A DNA stretch of 64,000 bases from UMGS1498 sp900552335 (GCA_902477075.1 CABSFU010000003.1:1-64000), one strand, 5' to 3'. Positions 49,939 to 59,261 are shown, counted from the stretch's first letter. Made by a program: numbers and translations. The notes: a model not told the origin generated them from the sequence alone.

Positions 49939-50405
49939 AATATCCACCCCCAACAAACAGCTTTTGGATATAATTTTAACATTTCTTCCCACTGTACAAT
50001 AAATAAATCTGCAAATTTGTAGATTAACCTTCCTGTCATGGTTTTTGTATTGATATTGGCAAACGTTTCAATATAGATAATTTTACTTCTACCTAGCTTT
50101 CCAATACAGCACATAGGGCCTGCTGTATGGGCTCCTGTTGTAATAATAACATCTGGTCTAATTAGTAAATAATAATATAAACTTTTAAAGCAATTATATA
50201 ATAATTTGAATGGATAAGTAAACGGTTTATGTTTTGTTCCATAGACTAAAAAGTGAATTTTGTTTCCATATTCTTCTTTTAATTTTAAATTCGATTTTGT
50301 CTTTTCTGTAATAATATAAGAATCATATTTTTCAAACATTGGTTTTAATTGCAATAATTCGTTTAAATGACCACCTGTTGAAGAAATGAATAATACCTTT
50401 TTCAT
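49935..50405 (-). CDS. PssD/Alg14-like glycosyltransferase membrane subunit
   Basis: 156 aa. Starts MKKVLFISSTGGHLNELLQL, the Alg14-type nucleotide-binding N-terminus, followed by VIITTGAHTAGPMCCIGKLG and IIYIETFANINTKTMTGRLI. One membrane-associating segment near FKLLYNCFKSLYYYLL. It recruits the catalytic partner encoded next. No other polysaccharide genes are nearby, so the acceptor is unknown. Confidence 0.88.
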   Translation of the reverse strand: MKKVLFISSTGGHLNELLQLKPMFEKYDSYIITEKTKSNLKLKEEYGNKIHFLVYGTKHKPFTYPFKLLYNCFKSLYYYLLIRPDVIITTGAHTAGPMCCIGKLGRSKIIYIETFANINTKTMTGRLIYKFADLFIVQWEEMLKLYPKAVCWGWIF

Positions 50406-50472
50406 GTTATTCCTCCATTCAAATTCTTTTATTTATTATATCATGTTTTCTGTATTCATCATAGTTTTAAAA

Positions 50473-50500
50473 AGAAAAAAGAGATTTTTCATCTCTTAAA
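50473..50500 (-). terminator. Terminator after the 249-aa membrane protein gene
   Basis: Minus strand AAGAGAT, GAAAA, ATCTCTT, TTTTCTTTTT. Confidence 0.8.
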
Positions 50501-51245
50501 ATTTCCAAACATCATCATCTTCTGTATCTTCATTTAGTTCTTTATCTAAACTTTCAATACTTGGAAGATCTATTTCAGGAATATCTTCTGATTCTTCTTT
50601 TTTATCTGATTTTTCTTTTTTATCTGATTCTTTCTTTTCCTCCGGTGTTTCAAATATGTATTCTTCTTGTGGTTTTTCTTCCATTTCTTTTTTTGGTTCT
50701 TCTGGTACTTCTAAAGCTGGCTCTTCCATTGGTTCAAATAAATCAGATTTTGGTTGTTCTTCTAAAGTAGGATTTTCTTCTACTACATTTTGTTCAACTG
50801 ATCGTTCTTCTGGAGCAGATAATGTTTCATTAGATGGCACATCTTCACTGCTTGTTTCTACTTCTGGTTGATTCACTTCTGCTTTTTCTTGTTCTAAAGC
50901 TTCTTTTTGTTGTCTTTTTTCTTCTTCTCTTGCTCTTTTTGCTTCTTCTTTTTGACGTTTTGCTTCTTCTTTGGCTTTTCTAGCTTCCTCTTTTTGTGCC
51001 TGTCTCAAAGCTTTTTTATCTATTTTTTCAGGTTCTTCTACCATAGAGTTTGGTGTTACTGTATCATCTACGAATTCATCTGTATCAAATGCAGGTTCTA
51101 CCTTTTCTTTTTTTTGTTTTTTGATACTTTCTTTTCCGAAATCTGTTTTATCAGCAATGTAACCGATAATAGTCATTAATACAACAATGCCAATAATAAT
51201 GATCCAAATATAATTTTCCACCATAAAATTTAATAATAGTTCCAT
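50496..51245 (-). CDS. Single-TM protein with a long charged cytoplasmic region
   Basis: 249 aa. N-terminal transmembrane helix (10-30: YIWIIIIGIVVLMTIIGYIA), then a Lys/Glu/Arg/Ala-rich stretch (KKALRQAQKEEARKAKEEAK ...) probably forming a single long helix, then an acidic, Pro/Glu/Ser-rich tail ending in DDDVWKF. Such low-complexity cytoplasmic tails are seen in Firmicute cell-division or envelope proteins; no specific family can be named. AGGAGG precedes the ATG. Confidence 0.78.
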   Translation of the reverse strand: MELLLNFMVENYIWIIIIGIVVLMTIIGYIADKTDFGKESIKKQKKEKVEPAFDTDEFVDDTVTPNSMVEEPEKIDKKALRQAQKEEARKAKEEAKRQKEEAKRAREEEKRQQKEALEQEKAEVNQPEVETSSEDVPSNETLSAPEERSVEQNVVEENPTLEEQPKSDLFEPMEEPALEVPEEPKKEMEEKPQEEYIFETPEEKKESDKKEKSDKKEESEDIPEIDLPSIESLDKELNEDTEDDDVWKF

Positions 51246-51307
51246 ATAATCCTCCTTATTCTTATATTAATATATTATCATTATTTAGATTTGTTTACAA
51301 TAGTTTT

Positions 51308-51814
51308 TTATTCTTCCAAATAATTTTCACCTTTAAATGGTTCAGCTCTAAGCAAATCTTTATAATCTTGTTGTCTTAGTGCTTCATAGACCAATATAGC
51401 AACCGTATTCGACAGGTTCAAAGCTCTAACATTAGATGTCATAGGAATACGCATACAATGTTCTAAATCTTTTTTTAATATTTCTTTTGGAATACCAGTA
51501 CTTTCTTTTCCAAAAATAAAGTAAATGTTTTCCTTTTTATTACTATAATCAAATGTAGTATGTGGTTTCTTACCATACCTGGTTAAATAATAGTAAGTTC
51601 CTTTATTTTTAGACACAAAATCATCAAAATTTTCATAAACCGTAATATCACATTTATCAAAATAATTTACAGCACACCTTTTTAAATATTTTTCTTCTAA
51701 TGAAAAACCAAGGGGTTTAATTAAATGAAGTTTTGTGGCAGTTGCTACACAGGTGCGAATAATATTTCCTGTATTAGCTGGTATTTCTGGTTCAAATAAT
51801 ACAACGTTTATCAT
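51308..51814 (-). CDS. trmL: tRNA (cytidine(34)-2'-O)-methyltransferase TrmL
   Basis: 168-aa SPOUT-class enzyme that methylates wobble C/U34 of tRNA-Leu. Seen: INVVLFEPEIPANTGNIIRT, HLIKPLGFSLEEKYLKRCAV, YFIFGKESTGIPKEIL and the knotted SAM site MRIPMTSNVRALNLSNTVAI. Typical length. Confidence 0.95.
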   Translation of the reverse strand: MINVVLFEPEIPANTGNIIRTCVATATKLHLIKPLGFSLEEKYLKRCAVNYFDKCDITVYENFDDFVSKNKGTYYYLTRYGKKPHTTFDYSNKKENIYFIFGKESTGIPKEILKKDLEHCMRIPMTSNVRALNLSNTVAILVYEALRQQDYKDLLRAEPFKGENYLEE

Positions 51815-51836
51815 AATATCCTCCCTTACAAAGAAA

Positions 51837-51860
51837 AAACTTAAATTAATAAGTTTTAAT
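51837..51860 (-). terminator. Terminator after the AAA+ gene
   Basis: Minus strand AAAACTTA, TTAAT, TAAGTTTTTTC, overlapping the stop of the AAA+ gene. Confidence 0.7.
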
Positions 51861-52821
51861 AATATTCACTGGCTCCTTTTATTTCTTCTACTGTTACAAC
51901 AGGTAATTCTATTCCAAGTTCATTTGTATATTTTTTAAATTTTTCTCTAAATAGGTTTAACTCTTTTACAATACTATCTGGATAAATTCTCTTGCTTGTT
52001 TTAATAGCATTATAAACATCTAATATAGTAACTTCATTTCTATTTTCAAATAGAGCATTTGAAAAAGATGCTTGTAAAACAGAAAAAGAAATATCTGGAT
52101 ACATAGCAGATAAGCCATATACACGTTTAAATTCAGAAGTTGCACTTACAATAGATTCTATTAATAATTGTCTTAAATACTCATTCTGAACAAATTTACA
52201 GTTCGTTTGTTTTTCTATTTTAGGAATTGTTCCTAATAAAATTTGAACCGTTACCGCTTCGCTTGGCTCTAATACTTCGATACGTTCAAAACGTCTTAGA
52301 AACGCTCTATCACGAATCACATAAGTTTCATATTCTTCTGTTGTGGTTGCTCCAATTGCTTTGATATCTCCACGATCTAGTCCAGGTTTTAAAATATTTG
52401 CTAGATCCATTGGATTTTCTTTGGTTTGACCCATTAACGTATGAATTTCATCAATAAATAAAATGATTTTTTCTAATCCTTTAATTTCTTCCATTAAAAG
52501 AGAAATAACCATTTCTTCTCTCCCATTTATTGTTATTTTTCCCTGTAGAGAAGTTGAGTTTAATTTAATTATTTTATATCCTTGTAAAGCAACTGGGACT
52601 TCATTTTTTTGAATTAAATACGCAAGTCCCTCTACAATAGCTGTTTTACCAATTCCGGCTTTTCCAACTAATAATCCTGATTTTTCAGGTGTAAGTAAAA
52701 CGAGAATTAGTTTTTTGATTTCTTCTTCTCTTGCAATAGCTGGGTTAGTAATATAAGTTTTAGCAGTTAAATCTTCTCCATATGTGTCAATTACACTAAA
52801 TGTTTGAAATAATTCTTCCAT
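51856..52821 (-). CDS. Stand-alone AAA+ ATPase resembling the D1 domain of ClpB/ClpC
   Basis: 321 aa. Walker A GKAGIGKTAIVEGLA, Walker B KIILFIDEIHTLMG, sensor IKAIGATTTEEY, arginine-finger region DRAFLRRFERIEV and pore region LQGKITINGREEM; all match the first AAA module of Hsp100 proteins. The N-domain, middle domain, second AAA and ClpP-binding loop are absent. Overlaps the upstream thioredoxin-like lipoprotein gene by one base, so the two are coupled. Possibly a remodelling ATPase with a dedicated partner. Confidence 0.88.
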   Translation of the reverse strand: MEELFQTFSVIDTYGEDLTAKTYITNPAIAREEEIKKLILVLLTPEKSGLLVGKAGIGKTAIVEGLAYLIQKNEVPVALQGYKIIKLNSTSLQGKITINGREEMVISLLMEEIKGLEKIILFIDEIHTLMGQTKENPMDLANILKPGLDRGDIKAIGATTTEEYETYVIRDRAFLRRFERIEVLEPSEAVTVQILLGTIPKIEKQTNCKFVQNEYLRQLLIESIVSATSEFKRVYGLSAMYPDISFSVLQASFSNALFENRNEVTILDVYNAIKTSKRIYPDSIVKELNLFREKFKKYTNELGIELPVVTVEEIKGASEYY

Positions 52822-53288
52822 TATTTATTTTCCTCTAAATAATTATAACGAACTAGGAAATCAACAACAGATTGTTCATCTTTAGAACCTACTAATTTTT
52901 TAGATTGTGTTACTCCCTCTTTGAACACTACCGTTGTAGGTGTTCCTGTAACAAATGTTTTGTTTGAAATTTTAGAGTATTCCTCTTCTGATAATTCAGC
53001 AAGGTTAATCGAATATACCTCTAAATGATAGTAAGAAATTACTTTGTTTAATATTGGCTCAAAATCTTCACAATGAGAACATCCTGTTTGCCACATTAAT
53101 AAAACAAAAGAATCTTTATTATTTATTTTTTGTTCATATTCCTCAAAAGATAACGCAATTGGTTCCTTTAAATTATCACTTACTTTTGTATCAGAAGATA
53201 CTTTATAGTTTTTTAAAATCCCAGATTCTGTATTTGTACATCCAGTTACTAATACAATAGATAGTAATATCATTATTAATTTTTTCAT
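52821..53288 (-). CDS. Thioredoxin-like lipoprotein
   Basis: 155 aa. Lipoprotein signal MKKLIMILLSIVLVTGC with lipobox V-T-G-C. A thioredoxin fold with active site WQTGCSHCEDF (CxxC) and TFVTGTPTTVVFKEG (cis-Pro). Extracytoplasmic thiol oxidoreductase or reductant. Coupled to the ClpB-D1-like ATPase, an odd pairing of an outside redox protein with a cytoplasmic ATPase. Confidence 0.9.
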   Translation of the reverse strand: MKKLIMILLSIVLVTGCTNTESGILKNYKVSSDTKVSDNLKEPIALSFEEYEQKINNKDSFVLLMWQTGCSHCEDFEPILNKVISYYHLEVYSINLAELSEEEYSKISNKTFVTGTPTTVVFKEGVTQSKKLVGSKDEQSVVDFLVRYNYLEENK

Positions 53289-53343
53289 ATCATCACCGAA
53301 TTCATTATAACTTATTTTTGTGAAAAAAAAAAGATAATATCTT

Positions 53344-53766
53344 TTAAAATTTAATAATTTGATCTTTTACTAGATACAAATCTTCTAAATTTTTGATATC
53401 GTCTAATTTTATATTCAAATTATTTAAAATATCGCTTATTTTTTCTTGCTCATTTGTTACATATATTTTACTATTCGGAATCATAATTTTTTGATCAGGA
53501 TAAATATAATCATTTTCATCTAATCCATTAATTTTTAGTAATGTTGGATAATCTACTTGGTAGGCTCTTGCAATTGCATATAAATTATCCCCTTGTTTTA
53601 CAATATAAGTTGTATAGTCTGATGATTCTGTATTTGGAATAATAATATAACTTCCTGGAATAACACTTTGAATTCCATTCAATTTTTCTAATGCTTCAAT
53701 TGTGGTATTAAATTTTGCAGCAATATCATTTAAAGTTTCATTTCCAACTTGATAAATTTTATACAT
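53344..53766 (-). CDS. LysM-repeat protein without catalytic domain
   Basis: 140 aa. A divergent LysM at 1-46 (KIYQVGNETLNDIAAKFNTT), a canonical one at 52-98 (TYIVKQGDNLYAIARAYQVD ... YPDQKIMIP) and a possible degenerate third at the C-terminus. No signal peptide. Such proteins (SafA, YaaH-like) bind peptidoglycan in the spore coat/cortex. Single gene followed by a T-rich terminator (about 53320-53345). Confidence 0.8.
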   Translation of the reverse strand: MYKIYQVGNETLNDIAAKFNTTIEALEKLNGIQSVIPGSYIIIPNTESSDYTTYIVKQGDNLYAIARAYQVDYPTLLKINGLDENDYIYPDQKIMIPNSKIYVTNEQEKISDILNNLNIKLDDIKNLEDLYLVKDQIIKF

Positions 53767-53897
53767 ATTTCACCTTCCAAAACATTATATGCATTTTAAA
53801 ATAGTTGTTTACCATTAATAGACATATTTTGTGTTTATTTTAAGTCTATATCATAGCAGTTACATTTTGGTATGATAATATCGTAGGAGGTAGTACC

Positions 53898-54080
53898 ATG
53901 AAGCCAACAATATATTATACACTGAGAATCAATGAAGTGCTTCATAGCAAACTAAAGTATATTGCTAAGGAAGAAATGCGTTCCTTTAATAGTGAGCTTG
54001 AATTTATCATAAAACAATACATAAAAGAATATGAAAAGAAGCATGGAGAAATCGAAGTAATTGATGTAGGAATAAAATAG
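53898..54080 (+). CDS. Arc-like ribbon-helix-helix DNA-binding protein
   Basis: 60 aa. Strand-helix-helix pattern MKPTIYYTLRINEVLHSKLK, then IAKEEMRSFNSELEFIIKQY, as in Arc/MetJ repressors. The C-terminus is acidic. TAGGAGG precedes the ATG. No toxin gene lies next to it, so it is more likely a lone regulator than an antitoxin. Confidence 0.85.
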   Translation: MKPTIYYTLRINEVLHSKLKYIAKEEMRSFNSELEFIIKQYIKEYEKKHGEIEVIDVGIK

Positions 54081-54108
54081 GACTATTTTGAAAATAGCCC
54101 TATTTTTA
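54075..54108. terminator. Bidirectional terminator
   Basis: AAAATAGG-A-CTATTTT paired with GAAAATAG-C-CCTATTTTT between convergent genes; spans the RHH stop codon. Confidence 0.78.
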
Positions 54109-55333
54109 TATTGTGATTAAATTCTAATTCTTTGTTCATTAAAACAGTTTGAATTCCGTTTTGATTGTCATATTTTTTTAAATATGGTCCATCTATAAAG
54201 TAAACGCTGTCTTTATCATAAAGCATTTCTTTTGAATCTGTTTCAAATAAGTATAATTTGTTAAGACCATTTTGAATATTAGAACGATATACTTTATAAC
54301 GATTTCCGATTTGTTCAAAAAGATAATAATAACCACTTTTTTCTTTTCCAATTTTTAGATTATCAATATTTGGAAATAAATCTGATTTTTCATATGGAGT
54401 AAACACCATTTTATTTTGATATACTTGATAAGCATCTACTGTTTCAAAGGTTTCTCCTACTAATATTTTAATACCTATATTGGTATTACCAATTTCTATG
54501 ATTGTTTCTTTTTTGATATCCAATTCATATTCTTTTTTAGCATCATTATCAAATAAGTAAACTTTTTCGCCTTTTGTACCTAAAATGTAAGAATCTAAAG
54601 AAATATCATAATCATAAGAAATTGTCTTGATTTTATTATTTGTTATATCTACTATTTTAAATTCATTAAATTTAGTCTGTTTAGAATAATCAGCTACCAC
54701 ATAGTATTTTCCTGCAAAACAAGAAATATTTTTCTGATAAACATCTTTTTCAAAAAGAGAGACATTAATAATAGTAGATAAATTTTTATTATTTATAGTA
54801 TAAATTCCTTTATAATTTTCCATTGCTAAATAATGATTATTGGTTAAATTATAAATGGAAATATTATTTAAACTATTTATTTCTTGCTTTTGATCTTCAA
54901 ATCGACTTTGATTATACTCTTCTATACTACTTACAAATAAATCTAAAGAACTACTTTTTCCTTTTAAATCTTGATAAGCATAATAGGTATTTTCTTGTTT
55001 ACAAATCATGTCTGTTACAGAAGAACCTTCTATAATTGGAAGGACACATTCATAATCTCTACTATAATGGTAAACATTTGTCACAATTTTTTTTGCCATG
55101 TTTAATTTATTATAAATTTGAAAATCAAAGATTTGTCCATTTACCATTACTTCTAGATAATAATTATCATCTTCTTCTGTATTGACGGTGAAAACTTCTT
55201 TTATATCAAAATTTTCTCCATTACTAGTAACTATATAATCAATTGTGTGTCCTTTATCTATAAATTGAAATAAAATCTGAATTCCTGCATAAATAAAACA
55301 TAGAACGATTAGCAATCCTGCCATTCTTCTCAT
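54083..55333 (-). CDS. Unknown membrane-anchored extracytoplasmic protein
   Basis: 416 aa. One N-terminal transmembrane helix (MRRMAGLLIVLCFIYAGIQI), then a long beta-rich region with repeated aromatic/aspartate strands (for example YYVVADYSKQTK, EKVYLFDNDAKKE, KSGYYYLFEQIGNRY) suggestive of a beta-propeller. Not recognised. Followed by a bidirectional terminator; the next gene upstream is the patatin. Confidence 0.78.
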   Translation of the reverse strand: MRRMAGLLIVLCFIYAGIQILFQFIDKGHTIDYIVTSNGENFDIKEVFTVNTEEDDNYYLEVMVNGQIFDFQIYNKLNMAKKIVTNVYHYSRDYECVLPIIEGSSVTDMICKQENTYYAYQDLKGKSSSLDLFVSSIEEYNQSRFEDQKQEINSLNNISIYNLTNNHYLAMENYKGIYTINNKNLSTIINVSLFEKDVYQKNISCFAGKYYVVADYSKQTKFNEFKIVDITNNKIKTISYDYDISLDSYILGTKGEKVYLFDNDAKKEYELDIKKETIIEIGNTNIGIKILVGETFETVDAYQVYQNKMVFTPYEKSDLFPNIDNLKIGKEKSGYYYLFEQIGNRYKVYRSNIQNGLNKLYLFETDSKEMLYDKDSVYFIDGPYLKKYDNQNGIQTVLMNKELEFNHNIKIGLFSK

Positions 55334-55367
55334 AGTATCACCTACTTTAATAGTATCATTTTATTTT

Positions 55368-56606
55368 CTATTTTTCAATTATTGTTTTTAAATATACAGC
55401 TTCTAAAAACATTTTTGGAAAAAGTAAAATAATTCCATATAACTTTTTCTTATTTTTGCTATCTAATAAATCATATATATATTTTATTGTTTCTTTTTGA
55501 TTTAATAATTTTTTTATTTTGTTTTGTAAAATAAATGTTTCAATTGTTTGGTCTTTTTCTACTTTTAAAAACTCTTCTTTTAAAAGTTTATTGTATTTTG
55601 CAATAGGGTAAATTTTACTATCTTCTATTTCTAATATTTCTCCTAAATTTTCTATAATATTGGTATATTCTTTTTTCATTTCATTAGGTGATAATATTCT
55701 TTTAACAATGGTCAATTTTAAAATACTATCTAGTAATGTTTGATTTGCTTTACTAGTTAAAATTTTTTTTATGTTTTGTTGATATTGTTCTTTATATTTT
55801 TGATAGTTTTTCTCTAAATCATTTTTTTTAAAGGTATACTTAACACCATCTAAATAATCCATTACCTTTAAAGTATCATTATAACCTAATCGCATTGCTC
55901 TACGAGACATATTTTTTTCAAAGATTAGAAAAGATCCAATATCATTTCTAGGTTCTATATAAGTAATTGGAATATTTTTATTTTTTACTTTTTGTTTAAA
56001 GCCAACTTCTTTTAAATCAATGGCAATTACTTCTGTGGCACCCAAATCAATGGCTAAATTAATAGGAAGATTGTCATAAATACCACCATCAATATAATTT
56101 TCTTCTTCAATTGTTTTCATTTTAAAAGCAGGAAAACAAGAAGCACTCGCTAATAAATAGTCACATAAATTATTCTCATTTAAGTCTTTCTTTTTGACAA
56201 TTTTTGGTTTTAAAGTTTTCATATTAAAAGTAACAATTCCCATATCAACATTAGATTTTAAAACTTTTTTAGGTTGAATGACCTGACGAATGGTATCTTC
56301 TAATCCTTTTACTTCTATTCCACCATTTAAAGCACCTTTAGCGTACCATTTTAAAATCTCTTTTTTCCCTTCTTTTGTGTGATAATCTTGTTTTAAATCC
56401 TCATTAAAAATCATTTTTGAATTTAAATTATACCAAAAGAAAAGTCCCTTATAAAATGTTTTTTGAACCATGAGTGCTGCATTTAAAGCTCCTACACTAG
56501 TTCCTGTAACGATGTCATAATGAATGTTTAGTTTTTTTAAGGCTGCCCATACTCCCATTTGATAAGCTCCTTTTGATCCTCCACCAGATAATACAATTGC
56601 TCTCAT
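55368..56606 (-). CDS. Patatin-like phospholipase
   Basis: 412 aa from the ATG at 56606 (GAGGGATGAT upstream). Motifs in order: oxyanion hole SGGGSKGAYQMG, nucleophile elbow GTSVGALNAAL (Ser), and D-G-G dyad Asp in YIDGGIYDNLPINLAIDLGA. The C-terminal 190 residues are charged and helical. Catalytic Ser-Asp dyad is intact. Cytoplasmic or membrane-associated acyl hydrolase. Confidence 0.93.
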   Translation of the reverse strand: MRAIVLSGGGSKGAYQMGVWAALKKLNIHYDIVTGTSVGALNAALMVQKTFYKGLFFWYNLNSKMIFNEDLKQDYHTKEGKKEILKWYAKGALNGGIEVKGLEDTIRQVIQPKKVLKSNVDMGIVTFNMKTLKPKIVKKKDLNENNLCDYLLASASCFPAFKMKTIEEENYIDGGIYDNLPINLAIDLGATEVIAIDLKEVGFKQKVKNKNIPITYIEPRNDIGSFLIFEKNMSRRAMRLGYNDTLKVMDYLDGVKYTFKKNDLEKNYQKYKEQYQQNIKKILTSKANQTLLDSILKLTIVKRILSPNEMKKEYTNIIENLGEILEIEDSKIYPIAKYNKLLKEEFLKVEKDQTIETFILQNKIKKLLNQKETIKYIYDLLDSKNKKKLYGIILLFPKMFLEAVYLKTIIEK

Positions 56607-56705
56607 ATCATCCCTCATCTTTCACTTATTAGTATATCATAATTTTTTTGAATTTTTTCTTTTTTTCTTTTCCGGCAGCATGTATAATAAAGAAAGGTGA
56701 TAGAT

Positions 56706-57734
56706 GTGAAATTTCCTGTAAATGAATTATTAGATTGGTATCAAAAAAATTACCGAATGTTGCCATGGAGAAGAGATCAAAATCCTTATCATGTTTGGAT
56801 TTCAGAAATTATGTTACAACAAACTAGAATTGAAGCGGTTATCCAATATTACAATCGATTTATGGAACAAGTGCCAACCATTCATGATTTAGCTACCATC
56901 TCAGAGGAAAAATTGTTAAAATTATGGGAAGGATTGGGTTATTATAATAGAGCCCATCATTTAAAAAAGGCTGCCATGATGATAGAACAAAATTATAATG
57001 GTATTTTTCCAAATACGTATGAAGATATTTTTTCTTTGCCTGGAATTGGTGAATATACAGCAAGTGCCATTGCTTCTATTTGTTTTTCTTTAAAAGAAGT
57101 AACCGTAGATGGTAATGTTCTTCGTGTTTATATGAGATATTTTGGAAAAAAAGATTGTGTAGATGATTTAAAAGTGAAAAAACAAGTGCGAAATGAACTC
57201 ATGAAAATCATTCCAGAAAAAAGTGGTGATTTTAATCAAGGTTTAATGGAACTTGGTGAAACAATTTGTCTACCTAATGGAACACCAAAGTGTGAAAATT
57301 GTCCTATTTCTATGGAATGTGCGACTAGGAAAAGAAAAATTTGGGATAGTATTCCTGTAAAAAAGGACAAAAAGCAAAAAAAGATAGAAAATTATACTGT
57401 TTTATTATTTTTTTATGGTGGAAAAATAGCTGTAAAAAAAAGAAAGAGTACCGGTATCTTGAAAAATCTATATGAATTTCCTAATATAGAAAAGAAAAAT
57501 TTAAATGAACTTAAAGAATATTTGAAAGAAGAAAATATCTCTTATGATCAAATCAAAATTGGCCCTAATTATACTCATATTTTTACTCATAGAAAATGGA
57601 ATATGAATAGTTATGTTATTATATTAAAAGAACCTATTTCTTTTCCATTTTTTACAATAGAGGAAATCGAAAATGAATTTGCCATTCCTACTGCTTTTAA
57701 ACCATGCTTAGAATGGGTAAAAAAAGAGTATTGA
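56706..57734 (+). CDS. mutY: A/G-specific adenine DNA glycosylase MutY
   Basis: 342 aa. GTG at 56706, 8 nt after AAAGG; an earlier GTG at 56697 overlaps the site. Seen: EIMLQQTRIEAV (catalytic Glu), helix-hairpin-helix LPGIGEYTASAI, VDGNVLRV (catalytic Asp), the 4Fe-4S cysteines CLPNGTPKCENCPISMEC, and a C-terminal NUDIX-like domain with YTHIFTHRKWNM. Removes A opposite 8-oxoG. Confidence 0.95.
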   Translation: MKFPVNELLDWYQKNYRMLPWRRDQNPYHVWISEIMLQQTRIEAVIQYYNRFMEQVPTIHDLATISEEKLLKLWEGLGYYNRAHHLKKAAMMIEQNYNGIFPNTYEDIFSLPGIGEYTASAIASICFSLKEVTVDGNVLRVYMRYFGKKDCVDDLKVKKQVRNELMKIIPEKSGDFNQGLMELGETICLPNGTPKCENCPISMECATRKRKIWDSIPVKKDKKQKKIENYTVLLFFYGGKIAVKKRKSTGILKNLYEFPNIEKKNLNELKEYLKEENISYDQIKIGPNYTHIFTHRKWNMNSYVIILKEPISFPFFTIEEIENEFAIPTAFKPCLEWVKKEY

Positions 57735-57749
57735 ACTTTATCAACACTC

Positions 57750-57785
57750 TAAGGAAAGTATTTAACTTAGTACTTTCTTTTTTTG
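57750..57785 (+). terminator. Terminator after mutY
   Basis: GGAAAGTA, loop TTTAACTTAG, TACTTTC, then T7. Overlaps the end of the convergent gene. Confidence 0.75.
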
Positions 57786-58670
57786 TTCTTCTATTTTTAG
57801 TCCTGGAATATTTCCTAGTATTACTAAGCCGTTTTGAACCATATTTGCTATTTCGTTTAGTGTATATTTTTGAAATTTTTGTAAATCCTCAGAAAATAGA
57901 TAAATAAAGTTCTCTTTACCCTCTAAAATTATGCATAAAGAATATGATTTTAAACCTTCGCCCATATAGTAGCTGTCCATCCATGCAATATGATTTTTTT
58001 CTTTTTGGGTGAAAAATTTTGATAAAAAACGTATATAATAATATTTTCTTTCTAGGTAATTTACTTTTTTCATATTCGTATAAGCATTTATATTAGATAA
58101 AACAAATTCTAACTTTTGTTCTAAATTATCCACTTTTGTTAATGACTTTTCTAGTAAATAATAATATTCCTCTGTATATCTATTATCTTCACTAATGTAG
58201 TTAACTTTTAAATCTAATTGCTCTAGTTTTTCTTCTGAAAAAAAGCCTTTCCCAAAATATCTTGTTTTTTGATGGGCCTGAATATTTTCTAAATCGTGTT
58301 GTAAATCTACCTCAAATTTCGTTCCATCTGTTAAATAAATCATATTTGTTACATGGCGGTAGTATACTATATCACCATAATCTACAATTGACTTTGTCTT
58401 AATATTTAATTTTGTTAGAATGTACTCTAGAAGGTAGGCAATTGACTTACAAATACCAATTCCACTTTTTAAAGCATTAGCCAATTTTTCTTCTTTCGAT
58501 TCACATTCTTTATAAATTTTTCTTTTGTTCTTCTCATTTCCATAATAAAATAAAAGATCAAAAGACATTATTTTACCCAAATCTAAATACACATATCTAA
58601 CTTTTTCTAATTCTGTAAATTCTTTTGTTTGTATCAATAATTTATTTATATAGTTATCTAAATAATCCAT
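57762..58670 (-). CDS. Transglutaminase-like cysteine protein of unknown function
   Basis: 302 aa. Possible catalytic triad of the transglutaminase-like fold: Cys in SGIGICKSIAYLLEYIL, His in RHVTNMIYL, Asp in FEVDLQHDLENIQ. No signal peptide or membrane helix is seen. N-terminal and C-terminal flanks are helical and not recognised. It follows the 145-aa gene with a terminator between. Could be a cytoplasmic peptidase or amidase; the triad assignment is by pattern only. Confidence 0.75.
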   Translation of the reverse strand: MDYLDNYINKLLIQTKEFTELEKVRYVYLDLGKIMSFDLLFYYGNEKNKRKIYKECESKEEKLANALKSGIGICKSIAYLLEYILTKLNIKTKSIVDYGDIVYYRHVTNMIYLTDGTKFEVDLQHDLENIQAHQKTRYFGKGFFSEEKLEQLDLKVNYISEDNRYTEEYYYLLEKSLTKVDNLEQKLEFVLSNINAYTNMKKVNYLERKYYYIRFLSKFFTQKEKNHIAWMDSYYMGEGLKSYSLCIILEGKENFIYLFSEDLQKFQKYTLNEIANMVQNGLVILGNIPGLKIEEQKKKVLS

Positions 58671-58689
58671 ATGAAGCCTCTTTTCGAAA

Positions 58690-58715
58690 AAAAATAGATT
58701 TTCATCTATTCTACA
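58690..58715 (-). terminator. Terminator after the 145-aa gene
   Basis: Minus strand AATAGAT, GAAA, ATCTATT, T6. Confidence 0.78.
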
Positions 58716-59148
58716 AGTATTCTTTTAAAATTTCAATATTTTCATTTTGAAATTTCAAAAAATTTTGAGCTAGTTTTAAAATATCTTTTTCCGCATCATC
58801 TTTGTAAGCATCTATTTTTTTATTCATATCAATGGTTCCCATTGTAAATCTTTTTGTTAAAATATCTGTTATTTTAGCATCACTGTTGTCTTTCATTACT
58901 TCAAAATTTAATTTCATGGTTGACATTGTTTTTGCCATCATACTAGCATCCATAATTTCTGCTTTATACTTTTTTAATAATTTTTCACTATCTTTTTGGA
59001 ACTGTTCATATCCTTTTAACTCTGTTTCTACTATTTTTTTTATTATGTTATCTTTATTATTTAATTTTCTTATTAGTGTTGTTAAACTGGTAATCCCCAT
59101 CTGACTATCTTCGTGAATATAATTTAATAATTCTATATTTTCGTTCAT
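58711..59148 (-). CDS. Hypothetical helical protein (145 aa)
   Basis: Begins MNENIELLNYIHEDSQMGIT. All-helical pattern with a central Met-rich stretch (IMDASMMAKTMSTMKLNF), similar in style to ferritin-like/DUF305-type bundles, but the usual His/Glu metal ligands are not evident. AGGAGG lies before the ATG. Not assigned. Confidence 0.75.
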   Translation of the reverse strand: MNENIELLNYIHEDSQMGITSLTTLIRKLNNKDNIIKKIVETELKGYEQFQKDSEKLLKKYKAEIMDASMMAKTMSTMKLNFEVMKDNSDAKITDILTKRFTMGTIDMNKKIDAYKDDAEKDILKLAQNFLKFQNENIEILKEYL

Positions 59149-59261
59149 ATTATTTCCTCCTATTATAATTTGGTTCGTTTTTTTAGTTATTCATATTTTT
59201 TAAGTAATCTTTTTTTACTAATTTTAAATTTTTTTATGATATAATTTTTTTGGTGATTTTA

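Noticed and set aside
53898..54080. Ribbon-helix-helix protein as antitoxin of a toxin-antitoxin pair
   Set aside because: The next gene is convergent and unrelated; a terminator separates them. No toxin partner is seen.
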